Origin: Maylandia zebra
Lineage: Eukaryota > Chordata > Actinopteri > Cichliformes > Cichlidae
Direction: 5' to 3'
NCBI RefSeq assembly: GCF_041146795.1
Contig: NC_135170.1
Location: 22,314,033-22,378,032 of the forward strand
Length of the DNA: 64,000 nucleotides
The stretch's first letter is position 1. The number at the start of each line of letters is the position of its first letter. Shown here piece by piece: positions 41,770 to 52,692 of this stretch. The position numbers and the translations under genes were made by a program. Below the pieces are notes generated by a model. The model was not told the origin of the DNA. It saw only the letters and a program-made list of their open reading frames with translations, and searched no databases.

Positions 41770-44700
41770 CTACAAGAAATGTGCATATATGTACTGTTAC
41801 CATCATCACTATTATCATCACCATCATTAATTTGGGGCAGGCTGGGTGGTTTTGATTTACTCTTGGGCTACATCCACATGTCCACAGGTATTTTTGAAAA
41901 CTGGGAATTTCTGTTTTCGTTAAAAAAAAACCCCCAAAAAACATTCACATGTGCACTTAAAGGAAAATATCTCTGTTCACATGTAAATGCAAACACAAAG
42001 TCAAACGCTGTCAAGAACATGCCAAATCCTAACCTTCTAGAAATGTTGGCCAATCAGAACTGTAGAAGCCTGGGAGGGAACGAGTAATGACAGTATTTTA
42101 GATTTTGCCTCACTGGCTCTCTTGGCCAGAGTTTATTCAAATAAGAAAGAAACTGACAAATACTACATTAGTCTGAGTGATTCAAAATCATAAGTCACAG
42201 CGCTGTGAAATATGGCTGGTGTAGATTCACAACTTAGGAATAGACAAGATGCATACAGCATACAAATATTTAGTTTTATAAAATTAAATTTAAATGACGT
42301 GCCAGGAGTTCGCTGTTCTCGAGTTATCGAGCTGGTGGGTAACAGATGTCTCCGAAAAAGTCGGCGCACTTTTGCAAATATGTGATGTTTTGATAAACCA
42401 AGCACATACTTGAAGTTTACACAGCTACATTCTCACCTGAAAATCTCTTGAAAGTTTATTTTGTGACCCAGAAAGAGTAATATGAGTAATATTAAAACTA
42501 AGTAGCTGCCGCCATTGTTGGAAACTGGAATAGGCTGGGCCGCGCTATGAATTCTGGGATATGGTGGGCCACGAAGGATACACCCGACCCATCCTTCAAA
42601 TCTGGGGAAATGAAGGACTTCCGATTTCCTATAATCTCATACATTATGTGCAACATACATAAAAGCTGCCATGATGTCAGTTACATCACTTTCTCCTCCT
42701 GCTCTCCTGTTATTGCTCACCCTCTTCTCTCTTGCTGTCCCTCTAGAACTAAAAAATTCCACTGCCTGTCCCATTCTCCGCTGTTCCACTCTGGCCAGGG
42801 AATTCTCTGTTCATTACTAATTCCACCATCTTCAGTAAACATCATAAAATTGTATCTCATCTGAGACTGCTTTTGACCCAAATGTTCTGTATTAATTTTT
42901 AAAAAAGACTCCACCCTGTGCTTCATTCTTTGTCTAGCCTGGGTTTATCTTACATGGAAACACCGTGTAGTTGATCAGCATTCAAAATTTACTTACAGAT
43001 CATCTGAATCATCAACAAGATCAGACTTGGTGCAGATAAAATGAATTTGCTGACATTCGCCACCATTTCCAATCAGACTACTGACACTTTCCAGGATCTC
43101 CCAGGCCTCTTTCTCTGATGCTGCTCGATTAATTTCAGTCACAATCCACACAGTAGAACACTCTCCAACTATCTGAAAGGAGAATAACATGTCTCAGTGC
43201 TTCATTGAAAGATGACTGTTTACAGACAACACAGTATAAGCAAAGAGCAGTAAATGTGAATTACCCCTTTCCACATCTGATCTCTGCTCTTGTTACAGTC
43301 ACCATTTCCAGGAAGGTCCACAAGTGTGACATGCTGGAGAAAAGGATTGTTTGGCACCCTGACAGTCACACACTTCACTAGTGGCCAAAACCACTTTTTT
43401 CCTTCATTACCTTCTCCTTGTTTTGAATCACTTCTTGTGTACTTGACAAATTGTGCAGAGAGTTCATTAACCTGCAATAAACAGCAAAAGCAGTGCAGTT
43501 TAATTTCAATCCTCAGTGCAAGTGACGATCGCTTTCTCAGAGATTTTGAGAAAGCAATTCATGCCTTCATCTCATCGCGTCTCGACTTCTGTAATAGCCT
43601 CTATTCTGGTATTGCCGCTACATTAATTGTCCGACTGCAGCTAGTCCAAAACACTGCAGTACAGCTCCTAACTGGGACACGCAAGCAGGATCACATATCT
43701 CCCATACTTGCATCATTACATTGCCTACCAGTCAGCTTTCTAATTGATTTTAAAAATTTTAACACTTGTTTTTCAGACGTTACATGACCAAGCCCCTATA
43801 TATCTTGCTGATCTCCTAACCCGGTATTCTCCCCCAAGATTTATTTATTTTTTTTAATTTTTTATTTTATTTAGAACGAGGGGCAATACATATCAATGAA
43901 CATTTTAACAAATATAAATATGCCAGGTTATAGCCTTGGGCTAATTTCCATCTGCACACCCTCTGGCAGGTTGGTGTTAAACACAAGTTAGTAAAAACAT
44001 ACAGAGACACTATTTACAGGTCATGTGACAAGGACAAAAACAGTGATCACATTATACCAGAACAAACAATGACAAGAAGAGTGGACACAGAGGACAGTAT
44101 AGATAACAATAACGGAAACACATCAATTATATTGCACAAACCCCAGTATTGCACATGCCCTGACTGTCCTGATATTGCACTCACCCATTACACTCATAGT
44201 TGTTTCCCTTTTCTTTAATACACTAACTCTTTTTTCACGTCCAATATAAAGCATGATTAGTAAACATGATCACATGTTTGAGTGTACCTCAGTCGCCCTT
44301 TTAAGTGACTCTTAAAGATGGGTAGACTTGTAGGGTCTTGAGGTCTGCCGACCAAATGCTTTTGGTTGTCCCAAGGTCGAGGTTAAAACACAGAGGAGAC
44401 CGGGCATTTGCCGTCACTGCTCCTAAATTATGGAACTCATTGCCTTTTCATATCAGGACCTCTCCAACAATGGAGACTTTCAAAACCCGTTTAAAGACCC
44501 ACTTTTAATCTCTGGCTTTTAAATCAAGATGAGACTGTTTCTATTGTTCTTTCCATGATTCCATTTTTGTTTAATCTATACTTAAACGAAAATACAATAT
44601 ATTTTATTTGGTATGTCTTCCGCTTTGACTGTGTTGATGTACAGTACTTTGGTCAACAACTGTTGTTTTTAAAAGCGCATTATAAATGAATAAACTTGAA

Positions 44701-47700
44701 ACTTGAAGTGCTTTACAAAAACCATTAAAAAGTCAGTGACATAAAAAAAAATACTAAAAGAAATTGGATCACTAAAAGCTGAATAATTAGTTTTCAATTT
44801 TAGATTGTGATCATCTAAAGATCATTGTTGGATCTCAGTAGGATCTGTTTTGTTGGGATCACTGGATCTGTTTTCAGTGTTTTGTGTTTTTTGGACTTTT
44901 GAATCTACGCTGCATGCTATTTTCAGAAGCGAGATATGTTTCCAATTCTTAGTCTTTTGTTAATTTGGTCAGTTCCCTTTTGTGTCCCGGGTTGTCCTAG
45001 TTTCACCTGTGTGCATTTTTCCCAGCATCCCCAGTGTGTAGTCTATAATGGCTGACTGTTATAGTAGTAATATGAGAGTTTTTGTCTTACTGATTCACAT
45101 GTCAAAATCTTCCGCCTGGATTGGAGAAATTCTGGAATTTCTTTGAAATATTTGTTCTCCATGAGGTTTTCAAAGGACTTTTTCCATTCTTGTCCATACA
45201 GTGCTGACAGCTTTTCAACAGCATCATGATAATCATCGTCTTCCTTTTCCTGATTTTTATTATTGTCAAGAAGCTGACGAAATGACCACAACTCATCTCT
45301 CCACTCCTACAAAAATAGATGACAAGCCATTTATTGAGCCATGTACTCAGGCGTAAGCCCCAAGAACTGCAGTGTAACACACATACTAAACAAACTTTGG
45401 GAATTTGTTTTACCTCTTTTGTGATGAACTCAATTTCTGCTTCATACTTTGAGCTGTGTGTTTTAGCTTCCAGTTTTATCATGACTGAGGTGCAGGCATT
45501 GATGCTTCCTGAGGGTAAAAGATTCTTCTCTTCAATGATGGCATTTATCAAAGAGCTCTTTCCAGCCCCAGTTTTACCAAAGACGCCAACCAGCTCCCTC
45601 TTGTCTGTCTCCAAATCACTGATCTTTTTCCTGTTGAACAAGATTTTAAATATGGTTAATGGATTCAGTCATGAAACATTTTTAAGCATGCTTCAAAAGA
45701 TTTCAAATGTATAATCATGGTAGTGATTATTCAATGAATCATTACTAGATATTTCAGTTTTATACACTGGTTCCACAAATCGTTTATTATATGTTGTTTT
45801 ATTTTACTACAGAATTATTTCAGCATCTGTAATTGTACTGCTGTATGTCAGCAGTCTGTGTCATACAATCTGACACAAGAGACAAATTGGTGAATATTAA
45901 ACCTAAAGGGTTCATGAACAGGTGGCACGGTGGCATGATGTTTAGCACTGTTGTCTCACACCAACATCTGGCTGGGGGGCTTTTTATTTTGAGTTTATCT
46001 CCATGTTTGCCTCGGTTCTCTCCCGGTACTCTGTCTTTCTCCAACAGTCCAAAGACGTGCAATTAGTATTGATTCTAAATCCTCATCAATGTAGTTACTC
46101 ATTCCTGTGACTGTTTCTTGGTGTAACCAGTGTGACATCCATAAAGTTTGTTTGGACTGAATTATTTTAATTGTTGTGATTATCTGAATATACTGCTTAT
46201 TTTTGCGTGTGTCAAGACTCTTGAAAGATGGACCATCTTCTCTGTGTGACTAAATTACACATAACTAGCAGCTTCTGAGGATGTTTTACAGCCATTTGCA
46301 TCTGCATTTTTGCTTTCTTTAAAAACAATCTCTCTTTGATCTGTTTGTGAAACTGTCACACGATCAGGAGTGGAACCAGGCCCATACATTACAAAATATG
46401 AAAAAACTTAATACTCACTTCAAGAAAGCACTGAGTTTGTCTTGCTCATTTAGTCTTTCATGTACAAATGTCATGATGCTTTTCACATCAGACAGTATGA
46501 TTGATTCTGTAGACAAAAAAAGTAAAAAAAAAAAAAAAAAACTATTTAGAAGGAATTATAGATTAGAATCAACAGAAAATGTAAAATCTCATGTTAAAAA
46601 AACAAACCTGTGTGAATTAGAGTATATCAGGATCATAATGTGACCACTTACCAATCAAACTTACTATACCATGCATCATGTTACTGTTAAATTTTGACAA
46701 CAGCCCAAAGAAAAAGTAATTTCTAACATCAAAGATGAAACTGGCATGTTGGACAAATTGTGCTGAACAGAAATTTAACCCTATAGTGGCTTAAACTGTG
46801 ACACTGTTTAAAAAGAGACGTAAATACCTGCAAATCCTGGCAAAGACTGACGCTGACGCTTAGCTGGTGACTGCAACCTGCTGGCATCACTTTGAAGGTC
46901 TGATTTTCTCTTTCCTGATTGGATAAAAACAACAAAACAATAAGAACAAAGCATTGAAAGTTACTCTTAGTAAAGTTATGTGCCTTTAAAACACCGACTA
47001 ATATGAGATGCAATAAATACGATGCATGTGTCTCACCTGTATCACTTGTGGATGGCAAGACCTGAGGATGAATATGAGTTATACAGGAAATTATCACTAT
47101 TTGTATTGGCATTGCTCTTTAACAGCATTTAAAGGACACTAACGTACAAGTTTTACAATCAACAAACTTAAATGCAGTTATGTTTTCAACCAGCAGGCTG
47201 ATGAAGAATACATCATAAATTACCTTCTTCTTAGTAAACATCTATGAGACAATTCTTTTACATAATTAAGTCCCAGTCATAAAGACCTACAGAGACAGTT
47301 GGCGAATTCCCTAGCTAGGGCAAAATGTATATTTCCCAACCCCCTATGAATGAACTTTTTAGATTCGGTCATTTATTGGTTTCTGTAGAGAGTCGTCAGT
47401 TTCTATAGACCAGAGAATGGAGCTTTACTTTGTCTCAGGCAGTTGGCTCATGTGTCTGAAATTCAGTATAATCCTTACCTGAACCACATCAGCTGCTTCT
47501 TCATGCTCCTGTTCATACTGCAGATAAAAAGTGCAAAGCAGTGTTTAATATTAAGCTCTTAAACATGTATTAAAAATTGTATTTGTCATATGGACATTAA
47601 ATCTGAAGGGGGAAAAAAACGGTTTTAAACTGACTTGAAAAGAAATGACTGTTTCCTGATTTGAGGTTTGTTCTTCCTACAACAGTAAAAACAGTTTAAA

Positions 47701-49683
47701 TCTATATTAGTTAAGAATTAACAAAATTACTCTACAAATAATTACTGCCAGTGAGACACAGGAGGCCAGGATCACAGAATTGGAGATTCTGCTTCGCACC
47801 CTCAAAAATCCCTTAGCTAGCCAAGCCCCTTTAGCCCGTGGAGCCAAAGGTAGCGTAGGCCCAGTTAGCTCCCTCTGGCAGATTGTCCCGAGCAGCCGGG
47901 GAAACAGGATGACTGGGTGACGATGAGGACGAAGCACAGTCTTAAACAGAAGCTCCTGGTACACCACCAATCTGTTCATGTGTCTAACTGTTTTTACCCA
48001 CTTTTCGAAACACCTGCCAGGCATCAAACTCTGGTAATTGGTGATTCTGTTCTGAAACATGTAAGGCTAGAGAAACCAGCAAAGACGACCAGAACAGATG
48101 ACACTGAGGGAAATGTAAAACTGAAAGGTAAACATAAATTCGGCAAAACTGTAATTTACGTCGGCAGTAATGACATCTGGTTATGTCAATCGGAGGTACT
48201 AAAATTAATATTGAATCAGTATTTTACCGTATAGGCAACAAAATCAAGCTTTCCTTTGTCTCAGGCAGTTGGCTAATATATCTGAAATTCAGTAAAATCC
48301 TTACCTGAACCAAACCAGCTACTTCTTCATGCTCCTGTTTACCCTGCAGATAAAAAGTGCAAAGCCGAATACAATACTGAGCACTTAAACATGTATTAAA
48401 AACTGCATTTCTTGTATAGATACTGAACCTCAATGCAACAAAATAGTTTGTAACTTAATTGAAAAGAAATGACTGTTTCTTGATTTGTGTTTTGTTCTTT
48501 CTAGCACAATCAAAACATTGCAAATCCATCTTAGTAAAGACTTAACAAAAATTGCGCTAGATATTATTACGAGTGTTGGGCAAATTACTTTGAAAAATTA
48601 ATTTGTTATAGTTAGTAGTTACTTCTTCAAAAAAACTAATTGAGTTAGTAACTGAGCTACAATATTTTAAAAATAAATTATTACTAGGAAAAGTCACTAT
48701 TTGTCATGGTGCTGGCTCGTTGACCCAGCGTTTTCTGTTTTTATGATTATTTTCCTCTGTTCTAGTTATTCCGATTTTGGTATTCTGTGTCCTCCCCCTT
48801 GTGTCCGGTTTGTGTTCTAGATTTCCTGTTTTATTCTGAAGGTCTCTGTCTGTTGTCATTGTGTTCAGCTTGTGTCCTCCAGTCATCATGTGTATTCGGA
48901 TCAGCTGTTCTTCCCTCCTGTGTGTGATTACCCGATTACCTTGTGTGTGTATATATAGTGGGTGTCGGTCTGTGTTCGTTGTTGGCTCATGTGCGTTCTA
49001 TGGTGTTTTGTTCCTGTCTCTGCGTCTCTCTGCCCCGCACCCCTTTTGTATGCTCTCAGGTTTGTCATTTAGTTCTCCCAGTTTAGGTTTCTTCAGTTGT
49101 TTTGTCATGCCTCACTGCCTGTTTTTCCCCCACTCCACCACTTGTAAATAAACGTCACTCGAATCATCAGTCACTGCCGCATTTTGGGTCCTCCTTTTCC
49201 TCCAACACCACACAGCTCACCCCGCCAGCCGTGACACTATTACGTTACAAGGTTACAAAACTGAGTTTACAACTACACATTTGATTTACAAGTACAAAAT
49301 ATTTATGACCACAATTTAAGCCCATAGAAAGGGTGGAGTTTTTTGTTTTTGCTCCTTAGAAAATGCAGCTTTTACAGTTTCCTTCTGCAGAAAAATAGCA
49401 ATAGTATTCAGGAGAAAATCTATCTAATTTATAGTATCCACTTTAAATTAGCTGAAGACAGCTTCATACATCTGTGTGTTGAAAAACTGTAACACGTCCA
49501 CACCACATTTGTTAGTAACAGTAACATCGTTGTAACAATAGAAATAGCAAATAGTTAGATTACTAGTTACTGAAAAAAGTAACAGCGTTCCTTTTATCGC
49601 TGCTGTTTCCATCACTGATTATTACTGCCAGTGCATTTTTAAATATACAGATAATTCTAACAAAAATTCACCTCTGTATATAG

Positions 49684-49756
<73 letters not shown>

Positions 49757-50113
49757 TAATTACCTTTAACAGCTTGAGTCTCTTCCTGAATTTCACTCTT
49801 GGTCCAGCTTTTGTGATCAAATTCTCAATTTCTCGATCATCAAGCTCATACAGACTTTCAGCATCGATTTGTTCATCTGTAAGAAAAAATAAAGTTGCAG
49901 AGATAAAGTTTATCCTCAACTTGCTTCAGAAATTCTTCTTAATGAGTGAAAAAGCAATCAGCCCAAATCTATGAGCTGTTTTACAGTTAACAGATCACAA
50001 CAGAATCAGTATCTGTACCAATCACAGATTCACGTTAATACTTTACCTTTAAATTTTTCTACCCACTCACTTAGCCCCCATTCAACCAGTTTGTTTCTTA
50101 CGAAATCATCCAT
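39293..50113 (-). CDS. nuggc-like: Nuclear GTPase SLIP-GC-like protein, copy B
   Basis: I joined 21 exons by phase into an open frame of 828 codons: 50113-50047, 49876-49764, 48343-48305, 47517-47479, 47061-47037, 46914-46828, 46506-46419, 45630-45414, 45306-45091, 43471-43265, 43172-42997, 41769-41676, 41592-41505, 41387-41266, 41000-40827, 40745-40594, 40488-40371, 40255-40147, 40043-39913, 39706-39625, 39435-39293. Motifs are GKTGAGKS (171-178), DLPG (349-352) and TKSD (414-417). The short exon 3 of copy A is present here twice (39 nt each, [13 protein letters not shown] and [13 protein letters not shown]), both in frame. The last exon either reads through to the stop at 39293-39295 or uses a GTAAAT donor near 39357 to an exon I cannot identify. 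Confidence 0.88.
42997..46506 (-). CDS. SLIP-GC copy B: GTPase-domain exons (7-11)
   Basis: The G1 exon (45414-45630) is almost identical to that of copy A. The acidic exon (45091-45306) is 6 nt shorter than in A. The G3 (43265-43471) and G4 (42997-43172) exons differ from copy A at only a few codons. All nucleotide-binding motifs are intact. The intron between the acidic and G3 exons contains an interrupted L2 LINE that copy A lacks. Confidence 0.85.
43520..44705 (+). pseudogene. L2-clade LINE fragment, itself interrupted
   Basis: The first part (43520-43842) reads [20 protein letters not shown], then [20 protein letters not shown] and [10 protein letters not shown]. The second part (about 44330-44540) reads [20 protein letters not shown], then [20 protein letters not shown]. 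It ends in a LINE tail (AAAAGCGCATTATAAATGAA). Between them, about 43843-44330 is an unrelated noncoding insertion of unknown type. The element lies antisense in a SLIP-GC B intron. Confidence 0.65.
45905..46065 (+). mobile_element. Dispersed tRNA-like repeat (SINE-like)
   Basis: It contains GGTGGCACGGTGGCATGATG, then TTAGCACTGTTGTCTCACA and TCGGTTCTCTCCCGGTACTC, a pattern found repeatedly in vertebrate dispersed repeats with an A-box-like start. It lies in an intron of SLIP-GC B. The ends are not clear. Confidence 0.45.
46828..50113 (-). CDS. SLIP-GC copy B: SAM-like, duplicated-exon and NLS exons (1-6)
   Basis: The SAM-like unit reads [20 protein letters not shown], then [20 protein letters not shown]. 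The two exon-3 homologues at 48305-48343 and 47479-47517 each have a TATCTGCAG acceptor and a CAG|GTAAGG donor. Homology extends about 200 bp into the flanking introns, which shows a segmental exon duplication. A LINE ORF1 fragment lies between them. The basic cluster is SPAKRQRQ. Confidence 0.75.
47742..48235 (+). pseudogene. LINE ORF1 (esterase-type) fragment
   Basis: The translation begins [16 protein letters not shown], then reads [20 protein letters not shown] and [24 protein letters not shown] and VGxND are the oxyanion-block signatures of the SGNH-esterase ORF1 found in L2/CR1-type LINEs. Stops and a frame change separate the coiled-coil-like start from the esterase part. It is inserted between the two duplicated exons of SLIP-GC B. 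Confidence 0.6.
48571..49617. mobile_element. hAT-type MITE with 8-bp target duplication, split by a solo LTR
   Basis: The direct repeat ATTATTAC lies at 48563-48570 and 49618-49625. The left end is GAGTGTTGGGCAAATTACTT. The right end, reverse-complemented, starts CAGTGATGGAAACAGC. Internal GTTACTAGTTACT-type motifs occur on both sides. A 535-bp LTR with its own 5-bp duplication sits inside, so the MITE itself is about 507 bp. Confidence 0.75.
48702..49236 (+). mobile_element. Solo LTR with 5-bp target duplication
   Basis: It starts TGTCATGG and ends CCGTGACA, flanked by CTATT at 48697-48701 and 49237-49241. A GTATATATAG TATA box lies near 48950 and AATAAA near 49147, in the correct order for the plus strand. 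This is a complete LTR left by recombination between the two LTRs of an element. It lies in a SLIP-GC B intron, antisense to the gene. Confidence 0.85.
49683..49752. repeat. (AT)n and poly-T tract
   Basis: About 35 bp of AT dinucleotides is followed by about 32 T residues, ending 12 bp from the donor of SLIP-GC B exon 2 (49763). Read on the gene strand this is poly-A then (AT)n immediately inside the intron. Confidence 0.9.
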
Positions 50114-50128
50114 GACCAAGAAATGAAA

Positions 50129-50480
50129 CTGAAATATAAAATGCAATATTTAACCAGACAGTACTGCTTTACAAATTAGACATTTGTGATCGACTTCTCC
50201 TTTAATCCATATATAATCAGGGACACTGATATTAAATTCAGATTAAAAGTTCAAACTGCTCACCTTTTGTCGAAAGTAATGCAGGAAAAGGCTGCTGAGG
50301 GAGATGTGAGGGAAGCAGTGAGACAACAATAGGAAACAAGCGGGAAGAAAGAAATCGAGCAAAGAGCAAAGTCCACAAACAGATACGGTTAAAAACAAAC
50401 TGGAACTGTGTGGCTCAGACTGCACAGGTGCAACTGCATCTATACATAAAATAGAAAGGTTAATCCAACATGAGTAACGC
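50129..50480 (-). promoter_or_regulatory. 5' noncoding exon and promoter region of SLIP-GC copy B
   Basis: The donor at 50262-50264 (CAAAAG|GTGAGC) and the acceptor at 50129-50130 correspond one for one with copy A. Similarity with copy A extends to about 50580. Directly upstream, only about 300 bp away, lies the short Harbinger element at 50793-51487. No core promoter motif was identified. Confidence 0.5.
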
Positions 50481-50792
50481 AGGAGCAGGAAAAAGCAGAA
50501 CGGAGAACTGAGAAAAGCAGGAAGAGGAGGTGTTTGTGCAGAAGGGTGTGGCTGGCAGACAGGTAACAACCTGCCTCGGAGCAAATGTTTTGTTTTTCTT
50601 TTTTGTTTTACTTTTTAACAGAGGAGTGAAACGATGTTGGGTGATGAACACTTTAAAAAATAATTATTAATACCATCTTTAATCCTCAAAAGTATTAATA
50701 AAAATAGAAATTGCCACTCTGTTATGTCACAGTCATCGGGCCAGCCACAACCATCCCACAATAGATAAATGTAACTGTTAATGCTGGGCTTA

Positions 50793-51487
50793 TGCTGGGC
50801 AGACACTGTGCGATTTTTTCAGTCGCGTTATTCAGCTTCTGCTCAAACTGTACGATTGACTCGCAGGGGTTAGAAGTTCGTAGGTCACGATGCAGGGTCT
50901 CACACTATACGGCCCGATGCTCTGATGCGACCTGAGTGCTCAAACTGTGCGTCCATAAAATGAAGGTTATAACAGAAATTCTGTCGCTCGCTCTCCCTCT
51001 CTGTCTTTCACTCACACAGACATGCACACCACCACCATCAACTTTGCTAAATTGCTAATGAAAAACATTTATCAAGCAGCTGTGATTGAGCAGCACTATA
51101 CATCCAACTATTTTCACGGTTGTTGTGGTCGTGATAATTTTGTGAGGCCACATCGAAAAGGCTCGGATGAGCTTGCCATAGTTCTACAAGTTGTGCCTCC
51201 ATCGCTTGTGTCCAGATCACACGCTGCACTGCCGTGCTACGCCGTCTTTTTCGCTGACATTTGTGTTTGCGGGTCCGCAGTGTGAGAAGCTGCGGTGACA
51301 CCCTCACGACCAAGCGATTGATGATCGGGAGCTGGTCGTGAGGTATTAATCGCTTCTCGTTACCCCACGTATACTACACGATGCACGACGCACGATGAAG
51401 GCCAAAATCGGGCCGATCGCCAAAACGGTCGCACGACTCAAAAATCGGCTCAAAATGGGCCAGAAATCGCACACTGTATGCCCAGCA
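50793..51487 (-). mobile_element. Short PIF/Harbinger-type element with TTA duplication
   Basis: TTA lies at 50790-50792 and 51488-51490. The inverted ends are TGCTGGGCAGACACTGTGCG and, reverse-complemented from the right, TGCTGGGCATACAGTGTGCG (18 of 20 match). The 3-bp TTA duplication fits PIF/Harbinger. At about 51090-51250 the minus strand reads WTQAMEAQLVELWQAHPSLF followed by DVASQNYHDHNNRENSW. This is a MADF-like DNA-binding domain remnant, the second protein of Harbinger elements. No transposase is present. Confidence 0.75.
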
Positions 51488-51490
51488 TTA

Positions 51491-52084
51491 GTTTGACTTG
51501 CTGAATTATGGTGTATAGGTAGTAGATTCACTGACAGTTAGAAGGAAAAAGAATTTATAAATCTTGGCTGAAAGTTGTTGCTTAATCAGTGTTTGTGTTT
51601 TTAGAATGGCGTATTTAACATGCTCAAATGTTGTATCACTACATAAAAGGATTGCGGTTCACACAAACATTCCTTCTTATCCTCCCTACGCTATTCGTTT
51701 TAATGTTAATGTATTCACATTGTAAAACAAAACAAAAAAAGGGACAGCATATGAAAAGGCAAGGCAAGGCAAGTTTATTTGTAAAACATACATTTGTAGG
51801 GCCACATAAAGTATCTGCAGTTTGTGATGTGATAGAACTGAAACAAATGATTTTCCTTCCATATTCAAAGTGCCAAAGACAATGAGATCCCTCGGTTCAT
51901 CTCTGTCTAAAAGTGGAAAAGAAGGACTTAGCATCCAGCCTTTTTATGGGAATCGTGATGCAGAGTGATAAAACTGAGTTTACTTAGATGTTATTTTGCT
52001 AATGGTTAATCATGTTTAAATGTAATCAATATGATGAAATAGAAAGTGTAGTTTGAGTAATAAAATTATTTGATGCCTGACTTC
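51491..52084. other. Intergenic DNA with a LINE-tail-like piece
   Basis: About 51765-51880 (GGCAAGGCAAGGCAAGTTTATTTG and sequence after it) resembles a common fish LINE 3' region. The rest shows no gene or element terminus. Confidence 0.4.
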
Positions 52085-52322
52085 TTCACCTGGATTGCGG
52101 GAGTGCTTTTGACTACGCTGCTCATCCTTTAAAAGCAGGGTCAAACCATCCGCAGCTCTTATTACGCTGCCTTGATGATGTCAAACAGTGGTTGTCATTA
52201 AATTTTTTAAAGCTAAATGAAAATAAAACTGAGGTTGTCATTTTTGGCAACTTTAATCATATCGACAGCACTCTGGGCACCCTTTCCTCGTATTCTAAAA
52301 CACATGTAAAAAACCTCGGTGT

Positions 52323-52462
52323 TGTTAGGATATTGCTTCAGGGAGCAGACATGAAACCGTCTTAGGTTTTAGCCATCACTTTTTTATTGTCTCCACACCA
52401 CCCTCCGGTGGCTTCCACATGAACTGCACCTTAAACAACAACTGTTTACTCATATCATGACA
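52323..52462 (-). repeat. 3' LTR of the Gypsy element
   Basis: 140 bp, TG...CA on the element strand (starts TGTCATGATATGAG, ends ATATCCTAACA). It is near-identical to the copy at 56510-56649 and adjoins the target duplication GGTGT. Confidence 0.92.
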
Positions 52463-52692
52463 TCCCCCTTTTTTTTTTTTTTTTTTTCTACAACAACAGG
52501 GGCAAACAACAAAGCAACCCACACCACCACTCAAGGCCCACGACCTGTGGAAAAAAGAAAGGGAGAAAATAAAAATGCCTCTTGGCATACTCACATTTCT
52601 CTCCAGTGAACATATTTTTTCTTCCCATTTTTTTTTTTTAATTTATTTATTTTTTTTATATCAAAGCATGTGCTCAAAACATAATGTTCATT

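Noticed and set aside
43290-43787. A 165-codon plus-strand ORF
   Set aside because: Its first half is the antisense of the SLIP-GC B G3 exon and its second half is an L2 reverse transcriptase fragment. The fusion has no splice or promoter support.
45102-45641. A 179-codon single-exon ORF over the SLIP-GC B G1 exon
   Set aside because: Only 45414-45630 matches the family. The rest reads through an intron with a GT donor at 45412-45413 and then into the next exon out of frame.
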